Shown in pieces: positions 24,265 through 33,712 of a DNA stretch of 64,000 nt. The notes beneath the pieces are model-generated. The model was not told the DNA's origin and did not search any database. It saw only the letters and a program-made list of their open reading frames with translations. Positions within the stretch are counted from its first letter, which is position 1; every line of letters begins with the position of its first letter. The stretch comes from an uncultured Clostridia bacterium (GTDB lineage Bacteria; Bacillota; Clostridia; Christensenellales; Aristaeellaceae), in assembly GCA_937894675.1 (NCBI GenBank), contig CALCQO010000018.1:1-64000 (forward strand), given 5' to 3'. The translations under genes and the position numbers were made by a program.

Positions 24265-25935
24265 TTAAAAGGTATGCGTTGGGCGTTCCGAGCAGCAGAA
24301 CACGCCCTCGGTCTGTTCGCCCACCAGGTGTTCCACCCCGTACTTTTTCCGCAGCGCGGGCTTTTCAATCTTGCCCGTGGGGTTGCGGGGCACATCGCCC
24401 CAGATATACCGGCGCGGGCGTTTATACCGGGGCAGCCCCATGGCAAACTCCTCGATCTCTTCCTTCTGCAGGGTAAAGCCTTCCTTCACCGACACCACCG
24501 CCGCGGCCACTTCGCCCAGGCGCTCGTCCCTTAGGCCAATCACCGCCACGTCCCGCACCGCGGGATGACGGCGCAGGAAGTCCTCTATCTCCACCGGGTA
24601 CAGGTTTTCCCCGCCGGTGATGATGACATCCTTCTTGCGGTCCACCAGGTAGATAAAGCCCTCCTCGTCCATGCGCGCCATGTCGCCCGTCAGCAGCCAG
24701 CCGTCCTTGAGCACTTCCTGGGTGGCGTTAGGGTTATTAAAGTAGCACACCATCAGCCCGGGGCCGCGGACGGCCAGCTCCCCTATGTCGCACTGGGCAA
24801 CCGTTTCACCCTTGTCGTTGACAATCTTGGTCTCCCACCCGTGGCCGGGCACGCCGATGGCGCCCACCTTACGGATGTTCTCCATGCCCAGGTGCACGCA
24901 CCCGGGGCCGCCCGACTCGCTCAGCCCGTAATTTGTGTCGTACTGCTGCCCAGGGAAATACTTCTGCCACCGATGCACCAGGCTGGGCGGCACAGGCTGG
25001 GCGCCGATATGCATCAGCCGCCACTGGCTGACGGCGTAATCAGCAAGCTTTAGTTCCCCATTATCCAGCGCGTCCAGAATATCCTGGGCCCAGGGCACCA
25101 GCAGCCAGGCGATGGTGATTTTTTCTTCCGAGATGGTGCGCAGTATCCACTCCGGGCGGATGCCCCGCAGCAAGATGGCCTTGCTGCCCGCCAGCAGGCT
25201 TCCGAACCAGTGCATCTTAGCGCCGGTATGGTACAGCGGCGGGATGCATAGGAAAATATCCTCCCGGCTTTGCTGGTGGTGCTTCTGCTCGGTAACGGCG
25301 GCCTCGGTCAGCATGCGGTGCTTATGCAAAATGGCCTTGGGAAAGCCCGTGGTGCCCGAGGAAAAATAGATGACGGCGTCATCGTCCTCCGACAGTTCCA
25401 CCTGCGGGTCGTTGGAACAGCAGTTGGCCGTCAGCCTGTCGTAGCTTTCGGCAAAGGAGGGGCGGTTTTCCCCGGCGAAGAACATCAGGCGCACCTGGGT
25501 TAAATCCTTCACGATGCTCTCCATGCGGCCGATGAACTCCGGCCCGAAGATCAGGGCGGACACCTCCGCCAGGTTCAGGCAGTAGCGGATTTCATCCGCC
25601 GAATAGCGGTAGTTGAGGGGCACCGCCAGGGCGCCCGTTTTCAGGATACCGAAATACACCGGCAGCCACTCCAGGCAGTTCATCATCAAAATGGCGACCT
25701 TGTCGCCCCGCTTGACACCCCGCTGCATCAGAAGCCGGGCAAAGCGGTTGGCCTTTTCCTCAAACACGCGCCAGGTCATCACCCGACGGTATTCCCCGGC
25801 GGGGTTGTTCTCAATCAGCTCGTATTCGCTCCAGATGACGTGGTGCTCGTCCTGCAAATCCAGGTTGATTTCCACCAGCGCCGTTTCGTCGCCAAAGTCC
25901 CTGGCGTTGCGGGCCAATAAATCGGTAATGGGCAT
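24265..25935 (-). CDS. AMP-dependent acyl-CoA synthetase/ligase
   Basis: A 556-residue adenylate-forming enzyme that activates a carboxylic acid through an acyl-adenylate to the CoA thioester. Motifs in order: the AMP/ATP loop YFSSGTTGFPKA (A3, about residue 197), QYDTNYGLSESGG (A5), GWLLTGDMARMDEEGFIYLVDRKKDVIITGG (A7-A8) and the catalytic lysine in RNPTGKIEK (A10). The N-terminal part fits FadD/long-chain and medium-chain ligases. It seems monocistronic; ATG at 25935 has GAGGACAG upstream. Substrate cannot be told from sequence. Confidence 0.9.
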   Translation of the reverse strand: MPITDLLARNARDFGDETALVEINLDLQDEHHVIWSEYELIENNPAGEYRRVMTWRVFEEKANRFARLLMQRGVKRGDKVAILMMNCLEWLPVYFGILKTGALAVPLNYRYSADEIRYCLNLAEVSALIFGPEFIGRMESIVKDLTQVRLMFFAGENRPSFAESYDRLTANCCSNDPQVELSEDDDAVIYFSSGTTGFPKAILHKHRMLTEAAVTEQKHHQQSREDIFLCIPPLYHTGAKMHWFGSLLAGSKAILLRGIRPEWILRTISEEKITIAWLLVPWAQDILDALDNGELKLADYAVSQWRLMHIGAQPVPPSLVHRWQKYFPGQQYDTNYGLSESGGPGCVHLGMENIRKVGAIGVPGHGWETKIVNDKGETVAQCDIGELAVRGPGLMVCYFNNPNATQEVLKDGWLLTGDMARMDEEGFIYLVDRKKDVIITGGENLYPVEIEDFLRRHPAVRDVAVIGLRDERLGEVAAAVVSVKEGFTLQKEEIEEFAMGLPRYKRPRRYIWGDVPRNPTGKIEKPALRKKYGVEHLVGEQTEGVFCCSERPTHTF

Positions 25936-26076
25936 GCTCTGTCCTCTCGATGCTCTGTAATAGGCTGTGCGGATTTCATTATAGCATGCATCAAAGGGGC
26001 GGTTTGTTTCGTTTCTGTTTGTTTTGGCGCGCTTTGCGCCCGCGGCGCCGCGTGGAAAATTTTTTCAGCAGACCCC

Positions 26077-26114
26077 TTGACAGGCGGCCCGTCTGTGGTT
26101 ATAGTGTATATACA
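26077..26114 (+). promoter_or_regulatory. Promoter and GntR operator candidate
   Basis: TTGACA (26077-26082), 17-bp spacer, TATAGT (26100-26105): near consensus. The 10-bp palindrome TGTATATACA (26105-26114) overlaps the -10 end and the start site, a usual place for autorepression by a YtrA-type GntR regulator. Confidence 0.75.
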
Positions 26115-26143
26115 TAATATGAACAGTAGAGAGGAGGTACCCT

Positions 26144-26527
26144 GTGGACATCATCATTTCCAACCTGGCGGGGGTACCCATCTATCAGCAGATTAAGGAA
26201 CAGGTTAAGGCCGCCATCATCGCCGGCACCGTGCAGGAGGGGGAGATGCTGCCCTCGGTGCGCCAGTTGGCGCGGGATCTGCAAGTCAGCGTCATCACCA
26301 CCACCCGCGCCTACAGCGACCTGGAGCAGGAAGGCTTTGTGGTGAATATGCAGGGCAAGGGCTGCTTCGTCAAACCCCCGGACGCTGACTTCATCCGGGA
26401 GCAGACGCTGAAGGAAATGGAAGGGAATTTTCTCTCCGCCATCCAGGCGGGACGGTTGATTGCCCTTGGGGATGACGACATCCGGGGCATGTTGGACATA
26501 CTGCTAAAGGAGGAAGAAAATGGATAA
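26144..26527 (+). CDS. GntR family regulator (YtrA type)
   Basis: A 127-residue regulator: winged helix (about 10-75: GVPIYQQIKEQVKAAIIAGTVQEGEMLPSVRQLARDLQVSVITTTRAYSDLEQEGFV) and only a short helical C-terminal dimer region, as in the YtrA subfamily. The start is GTG at 26144 with GAGGAGG upstream. It overlaps the ABC ATPase gene by eight bases. YtrA-type genes commonly repress their own ABC transporter operon in response to cell-wall-active compounds or unknown ligands. Confidence 0.9.
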   Translation: MDIIISNLAGVPIYQQIKEQVKAAIIAGTVQEGEMLPSVRQLARDLQVSVITTTRAYSDLEQEGFVVNMQGKGCFVKPPDADFIREQTLKEMEGNFLSAIQAGRLIALGDDDIRGMLDILLKEEENG

Positions 26528-27386
26528 TATCCTGTCGGTACAGGGGCTCAGCAAGCATTTCAAGGGGTTCTCCCTGACGGATGTGTCCTTCAGCCTGCCC
26601 AAGGGCTATATCATGGGCTTCATCGGCCCCAACGGTGCGGGCAAAACCACCACCATCAAGCTGATGCTCAACATGCTGCGCCGCGACGCGGGCAGCGTCA
26701 GCATGCTGGGCATGGATAGCGTCGTCCGGGAAACGGACATCAAGCAGCGCCTGGGCGTAGTGATGGACCAGGCCTTCTATGTGGGGGAATGGCGCCTGAC
26801 GGATGTGGAAAAGGCCCTCAAACCTTTCTACACCAAGTGGAGCGGCGATACCTACGCGAATCTGCTCAAGCGCTTTGATTTGGACAAGGCCAAGAAGGTA
26901 AAGGACCTCTCCCGGGGCATGAAGATGAAATTGATGATTGCCGCCGCCCTCTCCCACCAGGCGGAACTGCTGATACTGGACGAGCCCACCAGCGGCCTGG
27001 ACGCCGTGGTGCGGGATGAGCTGATGGACATCCTGCTGGACTTTATTAGCGATGAAAACAAAGGGGTGCTCTTTTCCACCCACATCACCGCGGATTTGGA
27101 AAAGATCGCCGACTACATCACCTTCATTTCCGGCGGCCGGGTGCTGATGAGCGACCTGAAGGACGACCTGATGGAAAAATACCTGGATGTTCGGGGCGGC
27201 CTGGGCACCCTGAACGCGGAGCAGCGCAATGCCCTCATCGGCTACAAGGAACACAGCGTGGGCTTTGAGGGCCTGGTGGAGAAGGAAAAGCTTGCCCTGC
27301 TGCCCAAAGATGTGGTGGTGCAGCCCTGCACGCTGGATGAACTGGTCATCCGCTTTAACTTGGAGGGAAAGAAACATGATGCGTAA
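26520..27386 (+). CDS. ABC transporter ATP-binding protein
   Basis: A 288-residue ATPase: Walker A GPNGAGKTTT (about 38-47), signature LSRGMKMKL (degenerate, as in this drug/bacitracin-type subfamily), Walker B LLILDEPTSGLD, switch His in STHI. The C-terminal 70 residues after the ATPase fold (about 215-288) are typical of ABC-2 exporters. Overlaps both neighbours. Works with the ABC-2 permease that follows; direction is probably export or signalling. Confidence 0.92.
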   Translation: MDNILSVQGLSKHFKGFSLTDVSFSLPKGYIMGFIGPNGAGKTTTIKLMLNMLRRDAGSVSMLGMDSVVRETDIKQRLGVVMDQAFYVGEWRLTDVEKALKPFYTKWSGDTYANLLKRFDLDKAKKVKDLSRGMKMKLMIAAALSHQAELLILDEPTSGLDAVVRDELMDILLDFISDENKGVLFSTHITADLEKIADYITFISGGRVLMSDLKDDLMEKYLDVRGGLGTLNAEQRNALIGYKEHSVGFEGLVEKEKLALLPKDVVVQPCTLDELVIRFNLEGKKHDA

Positions 27387-28044
27387 TGTTGTAAAATGCG
27401 CCATGCTGGACGCGCGGACCATCCGCAGCTACCTGAAAAACATGGTGTTCATGCTGGGCTTGGGGGTTGTGCTCAGCCTGGTGATGAAATCCCCCACTTT
27501 GGTGATGACCTATATGGTGGTCATCCTGATGATGGTGTCCACCTATCCCTTCGCGGTGTCGGAATCCAACCAGATGGCTCCCCTGTACGGCAGCCTGCCC
27601 ATGAAACGATGGCATCTGGTGGCGGGGCGCTACCTGTATGCCTTGGTGATGGGCATCCTTGCTACGGCCTTCAGCATGGTGATGATGCCCCTGGTGACCC
27701 GGCTGATCGTCAGCCCTGACGCCGGGGACGGCACCCCCTTCGCGCTATTGCTATTGGGGCTTTTCCTCCTGGTGTGCGCCCTGCAGTACCCCATATTTTT
27801 CGGGCTGGATTACACCAAGAGCAAGACCTTCGGCATGCTGCCGGCCTTGGTGGTGTTCCTGGGCATCACCCTGCTGCCCGGTTTGAACAAAACATTGCAC
27901 CTGGTGGATACCCATTCCCTGCTGTCCGGCGATGGGGCGGGGGGCTTGTGGGGGCTGCTGCTGGGCTTTGCCGCGGCGGTGCTGGTGTTCTACGCATTGT
28001 CCGCCTACATTTCCTTTCGGCTTTACAACAGGCGCGACCTGTAG
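27376..28044 (+). CDS. ABC-2 type permease
   Basis: A 222-residue membrane protein with six hydrophobic segments (about 25-45, 48-65, 85-110, 120-145, 160-178, 190-212) and a short cytoplasmic start. The motif SESNQMAPLYGSLPMKRWHLVAGRYLYAL is typical of the ABC-2 permeases that partner YtrA-type operons. ATG at 27376 follows GGAGGGAAAG and overlaps the ATPase gene by 11 bases. Substrate unknown. Confidence 0.85.
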   Translation: MMRNVVKCAMLDARTIRSYLKNMVFMLGLGVVLSLVMKSPTLVMTYMVVILMMVSTYPFAVSESNQMAPLYGSLPMKRWHLVAGRYLYALVMGILATAFSMVMMPLVTRLIVSPDAGDGTPFALLLLGLFLLVCALQYPIFFGLDYTKSKTFGMLPALVVFLGITLLPGLNKTLHLVDTHSLLSGDGAGGLWGLLLGFAAAVLVFYALSAYISFRLYNRRDL

Positions 28045-28131
28045 ACGCGCTGTACATTTGCGGTCTTTCTTCCGCGCCCTCCTGCCAAAACCGGGGGGCG
28101 CTTGTGGTAGAATAGGGCAGGAGGGACTACC

Positions 28132-28902
28132 ATGAACGTTTTTGAAAAGGACATTCTCATCCGCTCGGGCACCTGCGACCGCTTCGGCCGCTGGAAGCCC
28201 AATGAAATCCTCATGGCCATGCAGGAAATGGCGGGGGAGCACTCGGAATACCTGGGCTGCGGCCGGGAAAACCTCATCAAGCGCTCCGGCGCTATCTGGA
28301 TTCTGACCCGCAGCGAGTTTCACGTGCGCCGCTACCCGGTGTGGCTGGATGTGGTTAAGGCGCGCACCTTTCCCACCACCGCCCGGCGCACCCTGTACCC
28401 CCGCTTTTTCGTGTTTGAAAACCAGCAGGGCGAGGTGCTGGCCACCGCCAGCAGCTACTGGGCGGTGATGGATTTAGCAGCCGGTGCCATGGCGTCCCTG
28501 GACTGGGTCAACGCCTGCATCCCCAAAAACGACAATTTGGAGAAGCCCATTGGCTACCCCTCCGCCGTCAAACAGGCAGAGGCTGAGGAGCAGGTGATTC
28601 CCTACTCCCCCCGCTTTTCGGATCTGGATTTGAACGGCCATGTCAACAACACCCGCTGCGCCGACTGGGCCACCGACTTGATGGGGGAAGAGGTGTTGGG
28701 CACCACCCCCATCCAATCCCTGGTGGTCAACTACAACCGGGAAATCCGGGGCAAGGAGCCGGTGGACTTTTCCTTCCGCCTGTCGGTATCCGCCTACTCC
28801 CTGCGCTGCTCCCGGGATGGCGTGCCCTATGTAGATGTGGGCGGCACCCTGATGGAGAAAGGCGCCGAGGGCGGAAAACCCTCCCCCCTGGCGGCGCCGT
28901 AA
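28132..28902 (+). CDS. Acyl-ACP thioesterase (FatA-like)
   Basis: A 256-residue double hot-dog protein. First domain (about 5-130: ILIRSGTCDRFGRWKPNEILMAMQEMAGEHSE, WILTRSEFHVRRYPVWLDVV); second domain (about 155-245) with the signature SPRFSDLDLNGHVNNTRCADW and active-site Asn/His pair in the NGHVNN loop. It releases free fatty acids from acyl-ACP in anaerobic Firmicutes. The ATG at 28132 has GGGAGGGAC upstream. Single-gene unit ended by a strong hairpin. Confidence 0.9.
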   Translation: MNVFEKDILIRSGTCDRFGRWKPNEILMAMQEMAGEHSEYLGCGRENLIKRSGAIWILTRSEFHVRRYPVWLDVVKARTFPTTARRTLYPRFFVFENQQGEVLATASSYWAVMDLAAGAMASLDWVNACIPKNDNLEKPIGYPSAVKQAEAEEQVIPYSPRFSDLDLNGHVNNTRCADWATDLMGEEVLGTTPIQSLVVNYNREIRGKEPVDFSFRLSVSAYSLRCSRDGVPYVDVGGTLMEKGAEGGKPSPLAAP

Positions 28903-28918
28903 GCGTATGCTATAAAAC

Positions 28919-28947
28919 AAACCCGCGGGAAAATCCCGCGGGTTTTA
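28919..28947. terminator. Bidirectional terminator
   Basis: 12-bp perfect stem AAACCCGCGGGA / TCCCGCGGGTTT with loop AAA; T-rich on both strands. Shared by the thioesterase gene and the convergent YeiH-type gene. Confidence 0.9.
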
Positions 28948-28960
28948 CTGTGGGCATTTC

Positions 28961-29995
28961 TTAGAATATCCCCATCCATTTCTGCAGCGCCAGGCTGGTC
29001 AGCGTAATCCCTATCCAGCAGCAAGCGCCCAGCAGCAGGGGCTTGCCGCCGGTTTTCAGCAGCTTGATGATATCGGTGTTCAGGCCGATGGCCGCCATGG
29101 CCATCACGATGAGGAACTTGCTCAGCTCCTTCAGGGGTTGAAAGATAGCGGCGTCCACCCCCAACTGCCCCGCCAGGGTGGTCAGGAGGGAAGCCAGGAT
29201 AAAGTATAGTATGAAGGTGGGGAATACCTGGGTCAGGCGGAAACGGGTGTCCGCCTGGCCTTTTTGCTTGCCAGCCCGCAGCAGCGCCAGCCCCAGGGTA
29301 ATGGGCAGGATGAACAGGGTGCGGGTCAGCTTCACCGTGACCGCCTTGTCCAGGGTGGCGCTGCCCAATTTCCACATGCTGTCCCAGGCGGAGGCCGCCG
29401 CGGTCACAGAGGAAGTATCGTTCACCGCCGTTCCGGCGAACAGGCCGAAGGCTTCCCCGGTGTCGGCGGCAAAGCCAATCGCCCTGCCCAGGGCGGGAAA
29501 CAAAAGGGCGGCCAGTACATTGAAAAAGAAAATCACGGAGATGGCCTGGGCGACCTCCTCTTCCTTGGCGTCAATCACAGGCGCCGTGGCCGCGATGGCC
29601 GAGCCCCCGCAGATGGCGCTGCCCACCCCCACCAAGGTGGACAGGTTGGCCTCCATCTTCAATAGTCGCCGCAGCAGCCAGGCAAGCCCCAGGGCTACCG
29701 ATATGGTGGCCAGGATGATGGGCAGCGACTGCCTGCCTGTTTGCAGCACCACGCTCAGGTTCAGCCCAAAGCCCAGCAGCACCACCGCCCACTGCAGCAC
29801 CTTTTTGCCCGTAAAGCGGATGCCCGCGCTGGCAGCGCCCTTATCCTTCCAGACCATCCCGACCAGCATGCCCGCCACGATGGCCACCACCGGCCCGCTC
29901 ATGATGGGCACCATTTTGCCCACCCACCAGGCAGGCAAAGCCAGCGCCAGACAGACCAGAATCCCCAGCCCCTTCTCCCTGAAAAATGCCCGCAT
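28961..29995 (-). CDS. YeiH family putative sulfate exporter
   Basis: A 344-residue protein with about ten membrane helices. Family marks: the GFGLNLSVVLQTGRQSL region, TLVGVGSAICGGSAIAATAPVIDAKEEEVAQAISVIFFFN, and TAVNDTSSVTAAASAWDS. These match the YeiH/UPF0324 family, annotated as sulfate (or sulfonate) exporters, though the evidence for substrate is thin. Single-gene unit; ATG at 29995 follows GAGGGATGAT. Confidence 0.9.
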   Translation of the reverse strand: MRAFFREKGLGILVCLALALPAWWVGKMVPIMSGPVVAIVAGMLVGMVWKDKGAASAGIRFTGKKVLQWAVVLLGFGLNLSVVLQTGRQSLPIILATISVALGLAWLLRRLLKMEANLSTLVGVGSAICGGSAIAATAPVIDAKEEEVAQAISVIFFFNVLAALLFPALGRAIGFAADTGEAFGLFAGTAVNDTSSVTAAASAWDSMWKLGSATLDKAVTVKLTRTLFILPITLGLALLRAGKQKGQADTRFRLTQVFPTFILYFILASLLTTLAGQLGVDAAIFQPLKELSKFLIVMAMAAIGLNTDIIKLLKTGGKPLLLGACCWIGITLTSLALQKWMGIF

Positions 29996-30073
29996 ATCAT
30001 CCCTCCATTGCCCCGCTTGACAGGGTGATTATAGCATGACCTGAATCGTCAGGGAATTGTAGAAATAAACAAT

Positions 30074-30101
30074 GCAGGGCTGCCATAGAAAGCAGCCCTG
30101 C
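30074..30101 (-). terminator. Hairpin after ridA
   Basis: Perfect 10-bp stem GCAGGGCTGC / GCAGCCCTGC with an 8-base loop, downstream of the minus-strand ridA, followed on that strand by a modest T-rich run. Confidence 0.75.
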
Positions 30102-30122
30102 AAACAATATATTTTTACCCAA

Positions 30123-30491
30123 CTACTCCAGCATGGCGATGGCTTCAATTTCCAGCACAGCATCCTTGGGCAGGCGGCTGACCTCCACACAGGAACGGGC
30201 AGGCTTATGCTCCCCAAAGAAGGCGGCATAGGCTTCATTAACCTGGGAGAACTTGTCCATATCGGTGAGGAAGATAACGCATTTTACGATATTTTCCTTG
30301 CTGCCGCCACCAGCGGAAATTATGGATAAGATGTTTTCCAGAGAGGCGGTGGTTGCCTTTGCAAAGTCTGTCTGCATTTGGCTGTCCTTTACAGGCAGCT
30401 GGCCGGAGACATAGATGGCTCTGCAGCTGTGAACGCCCTGGGAATAGGGTCCGACAGCGGCGGGGGCTTTGTCAGTGTGTAGAAATTTCAT
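30123..30491 (-). CDS. ridA: RidA family enamine/imine deaminase
   Basis: A 122-residue trimeric enzyme that hydrolyses reactive enamines and imines released by PLP-dependent beta-elimination or dehydration. Family marks: APAAVGPYSQGVHSCRAIYVSGQLPV at the N-terminus, the conserved arginine in KPARSCVEVSRLPKDAVLEIEAIAM, and the usual length. Last gene of the minus-strand cluster, 20 bp after the threonine aldolase stop. Its presence suggests the PLP enzymes in the cluster make 2-aminoacrylate-type intermediates. Confidence 0.93.
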   Translation of the reverse strand: MKFLHTDKAPAAVGPYSQGVHSCRAIYVSGQLPVKDSQMQTDFAKATTASLENILSIISAGGGSKENIVKCVIFLTDMDKFSQVNEAYAAFFGEHKPARSCVEVSRLPKDAVLEIEAIAMLE

Positions 30492-30511
30492 ATAATATCA
30501 TCCTTTCGATT

Positions 30512-31555
30512 TTATGCTGATAATGTTTGCAGATACTCACGCAGATGGACCATCACCCGATCAATTTCCTGCTTTCCTATGCCGTGGTGAGTAACAAAGC
30601 GGTACAGTTTGGTTTCTTCACTCAGCGCGCCATATACCTTAACGCCTTTGCTGAGCATATAATCGGTATACCGCTGGCTGTCAAAGCCTGGGATTCGGAT
30701 TGTTGCGAAAACCATATTGGTCTCCACATCTTCTATGGGAACCTCGATACCTTTAATTTTCGCGAGCTCTTCAGCCAGGTAACGGGCGTTTTCATGATCG
30801 AGAGGAAGTCGGGCAACCATTGTATTCAGTGATACCAGCCCGCACGCGGCCAGAACGCCTGCTTGCCGCATACCTCCTCCCAATATTTTGCGGTTACGGC
30901 GTGCTTTGTCGATAAAGGCCGCGGATCCGCACAGCATGGAACCTACCGGGGCGCAAAGTCCCTTGGACAGACAGAACATCACAGAGTCGCAGTATGCGGT
31001 GATATCCTGCACATTGACCTCCATCGCTATCGCGGCATTGAAGATACGGGCGCCGTCCAAATGCACCATCAGATTGTTGGCTTTGGCTGCGCTGTATGTT
31101 TCCCGCATATGTTCCAGTGAAACAACCCGTCCGTTTGTCATGGGGTTTTCCAGACAAAGGAGCGTACTTCTGGGGAAATGGTTGTTATCCGCATCCCGTA
31201 CATGGGTTGCTACATCTTCCTGGGAGATGTATCCCTTTGCCGTGTCAATCGTGCTGCAGCTGATGCCGGACAACCGGGCGTACGCACCGCACTCATAAAC
31301 CACCACATGGGCATTGCTGGCGGCGATCATTTCCTCTCCCATATGGGTATGGGTCATAATCGCCAGCTGGTTGCCCATGGTTCCTGAGGGCACAAACAGA
31401 GCGGCTTCCTTGCCAATCATGTTCGCTGCCAGTTCTTCCAACTCGTTGATAGTGGGATCATCGCCGTAGACATCATCGCCAACAACAGCGTCCCTCATGG
31501 CCAGGCGCATTTCCTCCGTTGGCTGCGTAACGGTATCACTTCGTAAATCTATCAT
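30512..31555 (-). CDS. ltaE: Low-specificity threonine aldolase
   Basis: Fold-type I PLP enzyme that cleaves beta-hydroxy amino acids to glycine and an aldehyde. 347 residues. The N-terminus IDLRSDTVTQPTEEMRLAMRDAVVGDDVYGDDPT is diagnostic; the catalytic lysine is in MFCLSKGLCAPVG, and the PLP Asp/Arg in VHLDGARIFNAA. The start is taken at 31555 (AAAGGTG upstream) rather than GTG 31564. Lies between the racemase-like gene and ridA. The family acts on L-threonine, L-allo-threonine and phenylserine-like substrates. Confidence 0.92.
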   Translation of the reverse strand: MIDLRSDTVTQPTEEMRLAMRDAVVGDDVYGDDPTINELEELAANMIGKEAALFVPSGTMGNQLAIMTHTHMGEEMIAASNAHVVVYECGAYARLSGISCSTIDTAKGYISQEDVATHVRDADNNHFPRSTLLCLENPMTNGRVVSLEHMRETYSAAKANNLMVHLDGARIFNAAIAMEVNVQDITAYCDSVMFCLSKGLCAPVGSMLCGSAAFIDKARRNRKILGGGMRQAGVLAACGLVSLNTMVARLPLDHENARYLAEELAKIKGIEVPIEDVETNMVFATIRIPGFDSQRYTDYMLSKGVKVYGALSEETKLYRFVTHHGIGKQEIDRVMVHLREYLQTLSA

Positions 31556-31560
31556 GGGGT

Positions 31561-32289
31561 TCACCTTTCGTGGAATACTTGAGGGTTCACCATTCTTTCC
31601 AGAAAAACAGCGCAGCTGATGATGTCCAGCACAGGAACCTCAAGAAGGTTGTACAACTGTCTTGAATAAGTGCCCAGGTTGGTGCACTCAATGACCAGAG
31701 CGGACAAATCCTTTGCTTTTTCCTTCAGCTTGCTGGCGCCGCTCAGTACATCCTGCAGCATCCTTTCAGGATCTAAATGGTGTCCGCCTTTGATGACAAT
31801 TTCATCAAAATGGGGCTCATCTTCCATGCCTTGAACACACAAGCAAATCCCGTCGTGCCATCCGGAGGCTTTCAGATGCCTTTCACTCAGCAGTTGGGAG
31901 TGTCCGGTCAGCACCCCAATGGTGCCCTGCCTGCCCACCATCTCCCAGATGGCAGGCAGCAGGCACAGGGCAGAACCGACGAAGGGTATTCCTTCGCTGG
32001 CGATTTCTTGCTGGTAGAGGCTCATCAGGCCGCAATCTCCTACGATGCCGCGAATCCCCTGACTTTTCAGGGTGTGTACCGCATTCTTGATCTGACTGAG
32101 TACTTGCTCTGAACCCTCAATCAAATCGGCAAACCCACCCTCTACAATTTGGTAGCGTACGGGAAACTGGAAGGATTGGTTGTTGCCCGCGTCCCCCGCG
32201 ATGCGTGGGGTGGTGGTGGAGAAGACTAGCACAGCGAGGTGCTGGCCATAAAAGGGATATCCGCTTTGTATACCGGTCACTTTTGTCAC
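31561..32289 (-). CDS. Asp/Glu/hydantoin racemase superfamily protein
   Basis: A 242-residue protein with the two-cysteine layout of this superfamily: GDCGLMSLYQ (about residue 90) and IECTNLGTYS (about 205), the pair that would deprotonate and reprotonate the substrate alpha carbon. The rest (VEGGFADLIEGSE, RQGTIGVLTGHS) fits a Rossmann-like double domain. The start is GTG at 32289, close to an AAGGAT site. The gene follows the transporter and is probably a racemase or epimerase for the imported amino acid, or a decarboxylase of the AroM/malonate kind; which is not clear. Confidence 0.78.
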   Translation of the reverse strand: MTKVTGIQSGYPFYGQHLAVLVFSTTTPRIAGDAGNNQSFQFPVRYQIVEGGFADLIEGSEQVLSQIKNAVHTLKSQGIRGIVGDCGLMSLYQQEIASEGIPFVGSALCLLPAIWEMVGRQGTIGVLTGHSQLLSERHLKASGWHDGICLCVQGMEDEPHFDEIVIKGGHHLDPERMLQDVLSGASKLKEKAKDLSALVIECTNLGTYSRQLYNLLEVPVLDIISCAVFLERMVNPQVFHER

Positions 32290-32296
32290 ATCCTTG

Positions 32297-33712
32297 TTAG
32301 TCGTTTACCTTCAGTTTGGGTTCGAATTTTCTGCTCCAGCCCGTCAGGATGGAGAACAGCATCACCAACAACAGACCATAACCATGGAAACTGTATAAAC
32401 ACACATCGATAACAGATCCAGTTACAGCAGCGCCGGATGAGGTGGCGAACTGATAAGCCAGCAATGGGGCAAAGCCATAAGGGATAAGACACATAGCTCC
32501 ACAAGCAGTGCAGTCCAGTATATTGGCGCTTCTGTCCCTGGCGATACCGTGTTTTTCAACCAAAATTTTCTTTGCCAATGGGCCTTCCATGACGATAACG
32601 ATGGTATTGGCGACTGTCAGAATACTCAGTACGATATTAATCAGATAAACCACCAATTCCGCAGTACGGGGACTATCGGTAAAGCGGCTTAGTTTATCAA
32701 TGAGAAATTCAAAAAAGCCACCATCCTCCAGCAAGCGAACAAGAGCCATAAGCAGTAAGGCAAAAACTACTATGCCTACCAACCCCATCATGCCATCTAC
32801 AATGATGCCGTGGGAGGAAAAAGTATTCATATCAACATTGAAGATGTCCGAGAAACCTATCTGTCCCATAACCAAGCCCAGAGCGAGACCGAAGGCTACT
32901 GTGAATACCAGAGATACAATCAGATGCTTGCCCCGATACATCATTGCTATCAGGAGAGCGGGGGCAAGCAGCATGATTAACCCCTTAGGTGAGCCGAGGA
33001 CAACCTTTTCGCCTGTTGCTACTGCGCCAGATCCGCCAAACAGCACAAACAGGGCAGTAGCAAAGGCGGCAGCGACTAGTGCGTATTTCAGACGGGATTT
33101 CACCACGACAGAGACGTCCACACCCTGGGTGTATGCGGATGCGATGGTAGTGTCCGATATGGGCGCCAGGTTGTCGCCAAAGTATCCAGCGGATACAATG
33201 GAAGCCAGCATCACCGCCGGATTCGCGCCGATGGCAACGCCCACAGGGTAAAGAACGGGGGCTAGGGCGATAACCGTGCCCAAGGCTGTTCCGGTAGCTG
33301 TTGAGATGAGGGAACCAATCAGGAAGGTGATTGCCGGGAAGTAGCGGCCTTGCAGACCGATGGAGGTGGTAAGCCAAACCAGACCTTCAATCAACCCGGT
33401 GCTTTTCATGATTTGGCCGACAACACCGGCTAGGAACCAGGCCATCAGCATGATGGCGACCATCTCTGATGCCATGCCCTTCACCAGGCTGTTGGCGCAG
33501 GCTTCCTTATTTTTTGCCAGAGCTATCGCCAGCAGGATAGCGGCCAAGGTCGGTACCCAGAATGCGTCGGGCAAAGCATTGCCAGTTAATGCTAACACGA
33601 TGATGCCAACGAACAGAACGATGAAGGGAATCATCAATCCCAACATGCCGCCGTAAAACTCTAAACGTTTCTTCTCAACCTGGGGCACTTTGTTCTCTAT
33701 AGATTGAGTCAT
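32297..33712 (-). CDS. NhaC-type Na+/H+ antiporter family transporter
   Basis: A 471-residue protein with about eleven membrane helices. NhaC family marks: IGSLISTATGTALGTVIALAPVLYPVG, SIVSAGYFGDNLAPISDTTIASA, and the C-terminal half with ANTIVIVMEGPLAKKI and DCTACGAMCLIPYGFAPLLAYQ. Members exchange sodium for protons or carry amino-acid-like acids by exchange. Location between the aminotransferase-fold gene and the racemase suggests uptake or exchange of the substrate of this cluster, inferred from context. AGGAGG precedes ATG 33712. Confidence 0.85.
   Translation of the reverse strand: MTQSIENKVPQVEKKRLEFYGGMLGLMIPFIVLFVGIIVLALTGNALPDAFWVPTLAAILLAIALAKNKEACANSLVKGMASEMVAIMLMAWFLAGVVGQIMKSTGLIEGLVWLTTSIGLQGRYFPAITFLIGSLISTATGTALGTVIALAPVLYPVGVAIGANPAVMLASIVSAGYFGDNLAPISDTTIASAYTQGVDVSVVVKSRLKYALVAAAFATALFVLFGGSGAVATGEKVVLGSPKGLIMLLAPALLIAMMYRGKHLIVSLVFTVAFGLALGLVMGQIGFSDIFNVDMNTFSSHGIIVDGMMGLVGIVVFALLLMALVRLLEDGGFFEFLIDKLSRFTDSPRTAELVVYLINIVLSILTVANTIVIVMEGPLAKKILVEKHGIARDRSANILDCTACGAMCLIPYGFAPLLAYQFATSSGAAVTGSVIDVCLYSFHGYGLLLVMLFSILTGWSRKFEPKLKVND

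Noticed and set aside
24016..24534. Plus-strand open frame over the palindromic element
   Set aside because: It covers the palindromes and then runs antisense through the acyl-CoA synthetase; no ribosome binding site.
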